DNA of 12,176 bases, from assembly GCA_905234205.1 (NCBI GenBank), contig CAJOGG010000043.1, positions 1-12,176 of the forward strand. Direction: 5' to 3'. Source of the stretch: an uncultured Synergistales bacterium (GTDB taxonomy: Bacteria; Synergistota; Synergistia; Synergistales; Aminobacteriaceae). Made by a program: the position numbers and the translations under genes. Positions 6,223-12,176 of the stretch are shown one piece after another. A model generated the notes under the pieces. It made no database searches and was not told the DNA's origin. It saw nothing but the letters and a program-made list of their open reading frames with translations. The number at the start of each line of letters is the position of its first letter. Position 1 is the stretch's first letter.

Positions 6223-7176
6223 TTACTGGGCAACTGCGTTGGAAGCGTCTACAAGATAAGGAGCAATGAGGATTACTGGCTTCTCAACGGAACCTGTTGT
6301 TAAGTACTTCACCATTTCTTCAGCGATAGTGTATCCAATTTTGTAAGGATTTTGTGCAACGTCTGCAAACCAGATTTTACCGTCAACTGGATCAAGAATT
6401 GCCTGATGCGCTTCAGGGTTGGCGTCGAAGCCGATCATTTTAGTTGTCGCACCAGCAGCTTTAATAGCAGCAAGAGCACCAATGCACGCAGGATCGCCAA
6501 CTGTGAATACCACGGCCATATCTGGATAGCTAATCAACGCGTCACTCATTAAGTTCTGTGCAATGTCAGCTTGTCCCTGATAGTTGCCAATGTTCACGAT
6601 ATTAAGCTTATAAGCGTCTTTGTTGTCCTGCATAACTTTCATCCAGCCGTTCTCACGGTCAATGCAGCTCTGTGGCTCAGGATAACCGATAATTCCGACA
6701 GTTGCACCCTCCTTGAGGCCAAGCGCATTCAACTGTGCAATCGTAGCTTCTCCGCCAACAACTCCGCCCTGATAGTTATCAGTTCCGACAAAACATTTGA
6801 TAACGTTTGTTAAATCTGAAGTGCAGTCAAATGTGAACATGGGAACACCTTCTGCATTAGCCGCTTCAATGGCATTAGTACAAGCCGCAGGTTCATTGCA
6901 GGCCAAAGAAATAGCGTCCATACCATCAACTACAAGGCTTTCAATACGCTCTGTGGCAAGCGCGCCAGAAAGTTCACTCTCAAGCACAACTGCATTAAAG
7001 CCCATATCCTTAGCCGCAGCTTCGATACCCTTTTCAATTTGGAGATAGAACGCATGCTCACGACTACCTAGGATAAAGCCTAGTTTGAGGTCCTTGACGT
7101 CCTTACCAGCAGCAAAGCAAACACAAGCTGTACTCAAAACTGCAAGCACAAGAAGAAACACGACAAATCTTTTCAT
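6223..7176 (-). CDS. Periplasmic sugar-binding protein (RbsB-like, Peripla_BP_4)
   Basis: This 317-residue substrate-binding protein belongs to the ribose/galactose-type periplasmic binding group. Residues 1 to about 23 (MKRFVVFLLVLAVLSTACV...) form a signal peptide that is probably cut around 'CFAA|GK'. The 'STAC' within it is a poor lipobox, so a soluble periplasmic protein is favoured. The two-lobed fold is visible from 'KLGFILGS' (31-38), 'GVPMFTFD' (110-117), 'GATVGIIGYPEP' (157-168), 'MIGFDANPE' (247-255) and 'ADVAQNP' (271-277). Compared with E. coli ribose-binding protein, the equivalents of Arg141, Asp215 and Gln235 are kept (R174, D251, Q275). Arg90 is Cys118, Asn190 is Gly228 and the N-terminal Asn pocket differs, so the ligand may not be ribose. 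ATG 7176 was chosen because AGAGAGGA lies about eight bases upstream and a signal peptide starts right there. It is the first gene of the operon. Confidence 0.9.
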   Translation of the reverse strand: MKRFVVFLLVLAVLSTACVCFAAGKDVKDLKLGFILGSREHAFYLQIEKGIEAAAKDMGFNAVVLESELSGALATERIESLVVDGMDAISLACNEPAACTNAIEAANAEGVPMFTFDCTSDLTNVIKCFVGTDNYQGGVVGGEATIAQLNALGLKEGATVGIIGYPEPQSCIDRENGWMKVMQDNKDAYKLNIVNIGNYQGQADIAQNLMSDALISYPDMAVVFTVGDPACIGALAAIKAAGATTKMIGFDANPEAHQAILDPVDGKIWFADVAQNPYKIGYTIAEEMVKYLTTGSVEKPVILIAPYLVDASNAVAQ

Positions 7177-7222
7177 AAAGATAGTCCTCTCTTTCATTAT
7201 AAAATTCATTTCGGTAGCTCGA

Positions 7223-7251
7223 AAGATAGCATGATTAATTCTCTTTGTCAA
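7223..7251 (-). promoter_or_regulatory. Sigma70-type promoter of the sugar operon
   Basis: On the minus strand a perfect -35 TTGACA (7251-7246) is followed by exactly 17 bases and then TATCTT (7228-7223), a four-of-six match to the -10 consensus. The predicted transcript starts near 7216, giving a leader of about 40 bases before the binding-protein ATG at 7176. Confidence 0.7.
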
Positions 7252-7273
7252 TAATCTTATATATTCACAGAAG

Positions 7274-7290
7274 TTTAACCGACGGTTTAA
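7274..7290. promoter_or_regulatory. 17-bp palindrome, possible operator between divergent promoters
   Basis: The sequence TTTAACCGACGGTTTAA is a near-perfect inverted repeat around a central A, with seven of eight arm pairs matching. It lies 23 bases upstream of the sugar-operon -35. It also covers the place where the -35 and spacer of the opposite promoter would be. That position would let one regulator block the plus-strand promoter and touch the minus-strand one. The binding protein is unknown. It does not show the T-N11-A spacing of a standard LysR site. Confidence 0.45.
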
Positions 7291-7299
7291 TGATAAAAT
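7291..7299 (+). promoter_or_regulatory. Extended -10 promoter element of the peptide-transport operon
   Basis: TGATAAAAT contains the extended -10 dinucleotide TG, one base, then TAAAAT (five of six against TATAAT). No good -35 is present at 16-18 bases upstream, which is tolerated by extended -10 promoters. It sits immediately after the palindrome and would start transcription about 25 bases before the permease ATG at 7332. That ATG has a strong TAGGAGGTT site. Confidence 0.45.
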
Positions 7300-7331
7300 T
7301 TCAAAAAGTTTTTCTAGGAGGTTAAGAATTT

Positions 7332-8252
7332 ATGACAGGCAGATACATATTCCGACGCGTACTAGCCAGTCTCCTCACATTATTCATAATTATCACCATA
7401 ACTTTTTTCATGATGCGAGCAATTCCCGGCGGTCCCTTCACTGATGAAAAAGCTATTCCTCAATTCGTGCTTGAGAAAATTATGCAACGCTATCACCTCA
7501 ATGACCCCCTTTATGTTCAATACGGAAGATATTTGCTGAACGTTTTGTGCCTTGATTTAGGTCCTTCGTATCGTTATGAGGGAATGAGCGTCAACGAGTT
7601 AATAGCAAATAGTTTTCCAGTTTCGTTTGAAGTTGGGGCAATAGCTTTGAGTCTCGCATTACTAATCGGGATACCAGCCGGAATAATTTCAGCTCTAAGA
7701 CGTGGAAAATGGCAGGACAGACTCACAATGATTTTATCTGTTTTGGGTGTAACCGTGCCTAATTTTGTCATAGCAGCGGCTCTTGTTTATGTATTCTCGT
7801 GGCAGCTTGGCTGGGTAACGGTTGGATTTTGGGAGGGAATCTCTACAGCGATTTTACCCGCGATAACTTTAGCAGGGTACCCGGCGGCTTTTATCTCAAG
7901 GCTTGTGCGGTCAAGCATGCTTGAAATTTTGGGACAGGATTACATACGTACAGCATACTCAAAAGGTTTGAGCGAACGTGTTGTGATTTATATACATGCC
8001 TTGAAAAACGCTATTATTCCCTTGATGACTTACCTTGGCCCATTGACTGCGGGAATTTTGACGGGAAGTTTTGTTATTGAACAAATATACGGAGTGCCAG
8101 GGCTTGGAACATTTTTTGTCACGAGCATCACTAACAGAGACTATACAACTATAATGGGTGTAACAATTTTTTACAGTGCGATATTAGTCTCCTTCAATTT
8201 ACTTGCCGACGTGTTGCTTGTATTTATAGATCCGCGAATAAAATTGAAATGA
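7332..8252 (+). CDS. Peptide/nickel-type ABC transporter permease, OppB/DppB family
   Basis: This 306-residue inner-membrane permease starts with the typical 'YIFRRVLASLLTLFIIITITFFMMRAIPGGPF' type N terminus: one membrane span followed by the 'PGGPF' turn. Further spans lie at about 97-121, 131-157, 170-190, 231-252 and 272-298. The cytoplasmic EAA coupling loop covers about 197-230 ('GQDYIRTAYSKGLSERVV'). The protein ends in the conserved 'DPRIKLK'. It pairs with the OppC-type protein encoded next to form the channel. The strong SD TAGGAGGTT ends about eight bases before the ATG. Its stop lies 14 bases before the chosen start of the next gene. It is the first gene of the B-C-D-F-A operon. 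Length and motifs are intact; peptides are the usual substrate of the family, but the ligand cannot be told. Confidence 0.92.
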   Translation: MTGRYIFRRVLASLLTLFIIITITFFMMRAIPGGPFTDEKAIPQFVLEKIMQRYHLNDPLYVQYGRYLLNVLCLDLGPSYRYEGMSVNELIANSFPVSFEVGAIALSLALLIGIPAGIISALRRGKWQDRLTMILSVLGVTVPNFVIAAALVYVFSWQLGWVTVGFWEGISTAILPAITLAGYPAAFISRLVRSSMLEILGQDYIRTAYSKGLSERVVIYIHALKNAIIPLMTYLGPLTAGILTGSFVIEQIYGVPGLGTFFVTSITNRDYTTIMGVTIFYSAILVSFNLLADVLLVFIDPRIKLK

Positions 8253-8266
8253 CAGGAGAAATTAAC

Positions 8267-9097
8267 ATGTACAACGCTTTAATGTTTGAGCCTATTAATC
8301 CTAACGATAGGAAAGATGCAGAAATTTCAGCTTCCTCAAAAAATTATTGGCAAGATGTTTACTCAAGATTGAAGAAAGATCCGTTGGCCGTTCTTGGATT
8401 TATTGTGATAGTGTTAGTGCTATTCATGGCGGTTTTCGGGCCTATGCTTTCAAAATATGAATACGATGAACAGGATTATATGGTCTCAAATGAATTTCCA
8501 AGCCTTGAACATTTATTTGGGACAGATTTATTCGGGCGTGATATTTTCGTGAGGGTCTTATACGGTGCGAGAATTTCTCTTGCTGTAGGATTTATTGCAA
8601 GTATCATAAGCTTATCTATAGGCGTGATTTACGGCGGCATTTCCGGATTTTACGGCGGCAATACTGATAACATAATGATGAGAATCGTTGACGTGATTTA
8701 CAGCGTACCCGCAATGATCTATGTAATTTTGTTAATGGTAGTTGTCGGACCAGGATTGACGAGTATTTTCATCACGCTTGGAATTTCATATTGGGCACCT
8801 ATGGCGCGAATAGTCAGAGCTGAAGTAATGCGATTGAAGAACGAAGAATTTGTATTGGCTGCGAAAGTTCTTGGAGCTTCATCGAGAAGAATTTTACTGC
8901 GACACCTTATACCTAATGCAATGGGGCCGATACTTGTAACGCTAACTTTTTCGATACCAGGCGCGATTTTCACTGAGGCTTTTTTGAGTTTTGTTGGTCT
9001 TGGAGTTAATGCACCTATGGCAAGCTGGGGAGTGCTTTGTAATGATGCTATAGGTACCCTCATCAATTACTTTTCCCGGCTGCTGCGATTTCAATAA
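8267..9097 (+). CDS. Peptide-type ABC transporter permease, OppC/DppC family, truncated by a frame break
   Basis: The intact frame encodes 276 residues. It shows the OppC layout: a soluble N terminus, a span at about 41-62, '[21 protein letters not shown]' family segments, several spans, and the EAA loop at about 192-222 ('[18 protein letters not shown]'). It then has 'AFLSFVGLG' and '[10 protein letters not shown]'. After Asn267-Tyr268 the frame runs into eight unrelated residues and a stop at 9095-9097. The missing family C terminus (last span plus '[15 protein letters not shown]') continues directly downstream in another frame to 9165. The protein as written lacks its final membrane helix. 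The start ATG 8267 has AGGAG eight bases upstream; an in-frame ATG at 8249 overlaps the previous stop and has no such site. Either a real inactivating mutation or a sequence error is possible. Confidence 0.85.
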   Translation: MYNALMFEPINPNDRKDAEISASSKNYWQDVYSRLKKDPLAVLGFIVIVLVLFMAVFGPMLSKYEYDEQDYMVSNEFPSLEHLFGTDLFGRDIFVRVLYGARISLAVGFIASIISLSIGVIYGGISGFYGGNTDNIMMRIVDVIYSVPAMIYVILLMVVVGPGLTSIFITLGISYWAPMARIVRAEVMRLKNEEFVLAAKVLGASSRRILLRHLIPNAMGPILVTLTFSIPGAIFTEAFLSFVGLGVNAPMASWGVLCNDAIGTLINYFSRLLRFQ

Positions 9098-9165
9098 CGA
9101 TACTTGCGTTTAATTTTTTGGGCGACGGATTGCGAGACGCTCTTGACCCTAGGTTAAGGAAGTGA
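9071..9165 (+). pseudogene. Out-of-frame 3' remnant of the OppC/DppC gene
   Basis: From 9073 the third plus frame reads '[19 protein letters not shown]' and on to '[11 protein letters not shown]' before the TGA at 9163-9165. This is the standard end of an OppC/DppC protein. It joins the upstream frame at the T-run 9071-9074. One extra T would restore the frame, but compared with the family about four residues (a 'P-aromatic-x-L' segment) are also missing there. A deletion of about 13 bases therefore explains the break best. The next gene's ribosome site overlaps the end of this remnant. Confidence 0.8.
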
Positions 9166-9174
9166 GAATTTATT

Positions 9175-10137
9175 ATGAGCGAAAATATTTTAAGTGTCAG
9201 AGATTTACACATGTCCTTCTACACTTCAGCCGGAGAAGTGAAAGCCGTGAATGGAGTCTCATTTGACGTAAAACGCGGTGAAGTTTTGGGTATTGTAGGC
9301 GAGTCAGGGAGCGGGAAAAGTGCAACTATGCTATCAATCATGGGACTTCAGGGTTCAAATGGTAAAATCAAATCCGGCTCAATATTCTTCAACGATAAAG
9401 ATATTCACACGTTCAACATGAATGAAATTCGCGGAAAAAGTATCTCTATGATATTTCAAGATCCTATGACTAGTCTTAATCCTGTTTTGACTGTCGGCTA
9501 TCAACTTGAAGAGAGTCTTAAGCGTCATAAATGGCATGGAGATATTAGGGCACGAGCTCTGGAAATGCTTGAACGTGTTGGAATAGTTCCTGCAGCTGAA
9601 CGAATCAAGCAATACCCCCACGAATTTAGCGGTGGTCAACGTCAAAGAATCATGATAGCTATGTCAATGATATGCAAGCCGGATTTATTGATAGCTGACG
9701 AACCCACAACGGCTCTTGATGTTACAGTACAGGCTCAAATTTTGAAGCTCATGAAGGATTTGAAGAACGAGTACAAAATGTCAATAATCTTGATCACACA
9801 CGATTTAGGCGTAATAGCCGGCCAAGCTGACAGAGTTTTAATTATGTACGGCGGTAAAATAATGGAACAGGGAACGAGACGCGAAATTTTTTACAACACT
9901 GCTCACCCGTATACTAAAGGCTTGTTGCGTTCAGTACCTGATCCCGAATCCCCTAAGAAACGATTAATTTCAATTGAAGGTCAACCGCCAAATTTATTGA
10001 ACCCTCCAAAAGGCTGTCCCTACGTTAAAAGATGTCCGCAGGCTATGAAAATTTGTCTCGATCATAACCCTAAAGCATATGCAATTTCTGAAAGTCATGT
10101 TTATTCCTGCTGGCTGTCTGAAAGGAGTGAAAACTAG
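9175..10137 (+). CDS. Peptide-type ABC transporter ATPase, OppD/DppD family
   Basis: This 320-residue ATPase is complete. Walker A is GESGSGKS (42-49), the Q-loop is 'IFQDPMTSLNP' (93-103), and the ABC signature 'FSGGQRQ' is at 151-157. Walker B 'LLIADE' has Asp175 and Glu176, and the switch His209 is in 'THDLGV'. The C-terminal oligopeptide-transporter domain has 'HPYTKGLLRSVPDP' and four cysteines: C281, C287, C294 and C312. In some Dpp/Opp ATPases cysteines in this domain bind a [4Fe-4S] cluster. It works as a heterodimer with the ATPase encoded next, powering the two permeases. The start ATG lies ten bases after the frame-shifted OppC tail, with a modest site AAGGAAGTGAG. Its own frame is undamaged. 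Confidence 0.93.
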   Translation: MSENILSVRDLHMSFYTSAGEVKAVNGVSFDVKRGEVLGIVGESGSGKSATMLSIMGLQGSNGKIKSGSIFFNDKDIHTFNMNEIRGKSISMIFQDPMTSLNPVLTVGYQLEESLKRHKWHGDIRARALEMLERVGIVPAAERIKQYPHEFSGGQRQRIMIAMSMICKPDLLIADEPTTALDVTVQAQILKLMKDLKNEYKMSIILITHDLGVIAGQADRVLIMYGGKIMEQGTRREIFYNTAHPYTKGLLRSVPDPESPKKRLISIEGQPPNLLNPPKGCPYVKRCPQAMKICLDHNPKAYAISESHVYSCWLSERSEN

Positions 10138-10139
10138 TT

Positions 10140-11078
10140 ATGCTTTTGGAAGTTAAAAATCTCAAGAAATATTTTGATACTCCGGCCGGGAAAATTCATT
10201 CAGTTGATGATGTAAGTTTCATGATAGCAAAGGGGGAGACTCTCGGACTTGTAGGCGAATCTGGCTGCGGGAAAACTACAACAGGGAGAACAATTATAAA
10301 ACTCTATGAGCCTGACTACGGCAAAATAATCTTTGATGGACAAGATATTACCAACTTGACAGCAAAAGAAATGCTCCCTTACAGAAAAAGAATCCAGATG
10401 ATATTTCAAGATCCTTACGCCTCGTTGAATCCACGCATGACAGTCGGAGATATTGTCCGCGAACCTATGATCATTCACAAATTTCCGAAAGACGAACACG
10501 CAGACAGAGTGAATAAATTATTGCGACTTGTTGGACTTAGCAGTGAACAGGCGAGCCGTTATCCTCATGAGTTCAGCGGCGGTCAGCGTCAGAGAATCGG
10601 TATAGCACGAGCTTTGGCAGTTGAACCGGAGTTAATAATCTGTGACGAACCTATTTCAGCTCTTGACGTATCAATACAGGCTCAAATAGTAAACATGCTC
10701 GAAGACTTACAGCAAGAATTAGGCTTGACGTATTTATTTATTGCGCACGATCTTTCTATGGTCAGACACATAAGCACGCGTGTAGCAGTAATGTACCTTG
10801 GAAAAATTGTAGAGCTTGCTGAAACTGATGAGTTATATTCGCGGCCTTTGCACCCGTATACGGTCTCGTTATTATCGTCAATTCCTGTTCCTGATCCCGA
10901 TGAAGCCGGCAAGAAAAATCCCGTTGCCCTTGAAGGAGAAATTCCGAGCGCGTTAAATCCTCCCTCAGGCTGCAATTTTCATACACGCTGTCCAAAAGTT
11001 CGTCCGGAATGTAAAACGCTTGATACAATTTTGCAGGATGAAGGCAACAATCATTTATGCTCATGTCCATTTGTTTAG
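10140..11078 (+). CDS. Peptide-type ABC transporter ATPase, OppF/DppF family
   Basis: This 312-residue ATPase has Walker A GESGCGKTT (39-47), Q-loop 'IFQDPYASLNPRMTVGD' (88-104), signature 'FSGGQRQ' (145-151), Walker B 'LIICDE' (165-170) and switch His203 in 'AHDLSMVRHI'. 'SGCGKTT' and 'YASLNPRMTVG' are typical of the F rather than the D subunit. The C-terminal domain has 'HPYTVSLLSSIPVPDP' and cysteines C278, C284, C291, C307 and C309, in a pattern close to that of the D subunit. Two bases separate it from the previous stop, with AAAGGAGTG at 10121-10129, so the D and F subunits are probably made in equal amounts. It is complete, with no anomalies. Confidence 0.93.
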   Translation: MLLEVKNLKKYFDTPAGKIHSVDDVSFMIAKGETLGLVGESGCGKTTTGRTIIKLYEPDYGKIIFDGQDITNLTAKEMLPYRKRIQMIFQDPYASLNPRMTVGDIVREPMIIHKFPKDEHADRVNKLLRLVGLSSEQASRYPHEFSGGQRQRIGIARALAVEPELIICDEPISALDVSIQAQIVNMLEDLQQELGLTYLFIAHDLSMVRHISTRVAVMYLGKIVELAETDELYSRPLHPYTVSLLSSIPVPDPDEAGKKNPVALEGEIPSALNPPSGCNFHTRCPKVRPECKTLDTILQDEGNNHLCSCPFV

Positions 11079-11095
11079 AGAGGAGAAAAATTTTT

Positions 11096-12176
11096 ATGAG
11101 GAAAATATTTTCAGCGTTAATTCTTGTTTTGATTATTTCATTTAGTGCGGCAGCAGATACAAGAGAAATTGTGTATAACATTGGTGCAGACTCAAGGACT
11201 ATTGACCCAGCATTAAACTACGCCAATGACGGAGCTATAGTAATCATGAACACTTTTGACGGCCTAGTACGTGTTGGACGTGATGACAAAGCTGAACCTG
11301 CCTGTGCTTCACATTGGGAAATCTCTGACGATGAAATGACTTGGACTTTTCATTTGCGCGATAATTTAAGGTGGTCTGACGGCAAAAAATTGACTGCTCA
11401 ACACTTTAAGGACGCTTTCATGAGACTTATTAATCCTGAAACGGGTGCACTATATGCTAATTATGGATTTTTCATCAAGAACGCCGAGAAGTTCTATAAC
11501 GGTGAGGTCAAACCGGATGAAGTCGGAATAGACGTTCCAGATGAACAAACTTTGATAATTCACCTTGAGTATAAGAATCCTTTAATGCTTGATTACATGG
11601 CGTTTCAAACTTTTGTACCTGTGAGAATGGATATTATAAACAAGTATCAGAACGCTTGGGCCGCTAAGCCGGAGACGTATATATCAAACGGGGCGTTTAT
11701 GCTTGAAAGCTGGCAACATGGCGAAGGCGGTGAATTAACTTTAGTCAAGAATCCGAATTACTGGGACGCTGATAACGTGAAAGTTGATAGATTACGATTC
11801 GTTTTCATCAACAACTCTAACACTTCTTTAGCTGCATTCAGGGCAGGAAAACTCGATTTAACGTCTGCTGTTCCGTTACAAATGCTTCCATTGCTGATTA
11901 AGCGCGGTGAAATTATTCCAAAGCCGGCACTTGGCGTTGCGTATTGCGACTTCAACGTGAATAGAAAGCCTTTCGATGATGTCAGAGTCCGTAAAGCATT
12001 TGCGCTTGCAATCGACAGACGAATAATCACGGATCGTATTTTGATGTCAGGACAAAGACCAGCGACAGGTTTTATTTGTGATCTTGTACCGGGCACGACT
12101 CCCGAAAAAGATTTCAGGACAGAAGGCGGTGAACTTCTCCCTGAACATGCGAATTTCGAGGAGGCACAAAGACTTT
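11096..12176 (+). CDS. Peptide-binding protein, OppA/DppA (SBP family 5), 3' end outside window
   Basis: The frame is open from ATG 11096 to the window end, giving 360 residues of an expected 500 or so. Residues 1-20 (MRKIFSALILVLIISFSAAA) form a signal peptide with no cysteine, so the protein is probably soluble and periplasmic. Family landmarks are 'SRTIDPAL' (33-40), 'FDGLVR' (54-59) and the SBP_bac_5 hallmark 'AEPACASHWEISDDEMTWTF' (66-85). Also visible are 'LRWSDGKKLTAQHFKDAF' (91-108), 'NGAFMLESWQHG' (198-209), 'KNPNYWDADNVKVDRLRF' (218-235) and 'VRKAFALAIDRR' (298-309). It delivers peptides or similar ligands to the transporter encoded upstream. AGGAG lies about ten bases before the ATG and 17 bases separate it from the previous stop. 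Placing the binding protein last is less usual than placing it first. The ligand cannot be told from this fragment. Confidence 0.92.
   Translation, partial: MRKIFSALILVLIISFSAAADTREIVYNIGADSRTIDPALNYANDGAIVIMNTFDGLVRVGRDDKAEPACASHWEISDDEMTWTFHLRDNLRWSDGKKLTAQHFKDAFMRLINPETGALYANYGFFIKNAEKFYNGEVKPDEVGIDVPDEQTLIIHLEYKNPLMLDYMAFQTFVPVRMDIINKYQNAWAAKPETYISNGAFMLESWQHGEGGELTLVKNPNYWDADNVKVDRLRFVFINNSNTSLAAFRAGKLDLTSAVPLQMLPLLIKRGEIIPKPALGVAYCDFNVNRKPFDDVRVRKAFALAIDRRIITDRILMSGQRPATGFICDLVPGTTPEKDFRTEGGELLPEHANFEEAQRL

Noticed and set aside
7177..7251. Longer binding protein starting at 7251 or 7194
   Set aside because: It would put 25 or 6 extra residues before a clear signal peptide and would start inside the predicted promoter or leader. 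ATG 7176 has AGAGAGGA at proper spacing.
9068..9080. Programmed -1 ribosomal frameshift in OppC at the TTTTCCC run
   Set aside because: The zero-frame phasing is C TTT TCC, which is not a slippery X XXY YYZ heptamer. No stimulatory stem-loop was evident, and family residues are missing at the junction, which points to a deletion instead.
1..12176. tRNA or rRNA genes, CRISPR arrays, insertion sequences, prophage genes
   Set aside because: No cloverleaf-like or rRNA-like stretches, no regularly spaced repeats, and no transposase or phage-type proteins were seen on either strand.

Overview
This 12.2 kb stretch has ordinary bacterial codon structure and is built around two ABC-transport operons that face away from each other. 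The organism is probably a diderm anaerobe. Both solute-binding proteins have signal peptides without a convincing lipobox, which suits a periplasm, and Shine-Dalgarno sites are strong. A Synergistota-like or related gut or fermentative bacterium would fit, but no marker gene is present, so the phylum is a weak inference.

Layout. (1) Positions 1-590, plus strand: the C-terminal two thirds of a LysR-type regulator, cut by the window edge. Its stop overlaps the start of a YhcH/YiaL-family cupin (587-1036). A hairpin at 1051-1078 separates this pair from the convergent operon that follows. (2) Positions 1095-7176, minus strand, read from 7176 downward: a periplasmic sugar-binding protein, a double-domain sugar ABC ATPase, a ribose-type permease, a DhaK-like protein, DhaL, and a class II ketose-bisphosphate-type aldolase. 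Gaps are short, and an intrinsic terminator-like hairpin lies between the binding-protein and ATPase genes. (3) Positions 7177-7331: a divergent control region with a good sigma70-type promoter for the sugar operon, an extended -10 element for the peptide operon, and a 17-bp palindrome between them. (4) Positions 7332-12176, plus strand: a peptide/nickel-type (Opp/Dpp) ABC operon in the order B-C-D-F-A. The binding-protein gene runs off the right edge.

The sugar operon can be read as a complete small pathway: import, phosphorylation by a DhaK/DhaL pair, then aldol cleavage to dihydroxyacetone phosphate plus an aldehyde. The substrate is unlikely to be simple dihydroxyacetone. The DhaK-like subunit lacks the histidine that covalently holds dihydroxyacetone in known DhaK proteins, and a second active-site histidine as well. 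The aldolase has a changed active-site loop, and the binding protein differs from ribose-binding protein at several ligand contacts. An uncharacterised ketose-1-phosphate-type route is the most interesting possibility here.

Other oddities. The permease gene oppC/dppC carries a frame break near 9071 that removes its conserved C terminus. The LysR gene contains a 129-codon block (81-467) in which no codon ends in C, unlike the sequence on either side.
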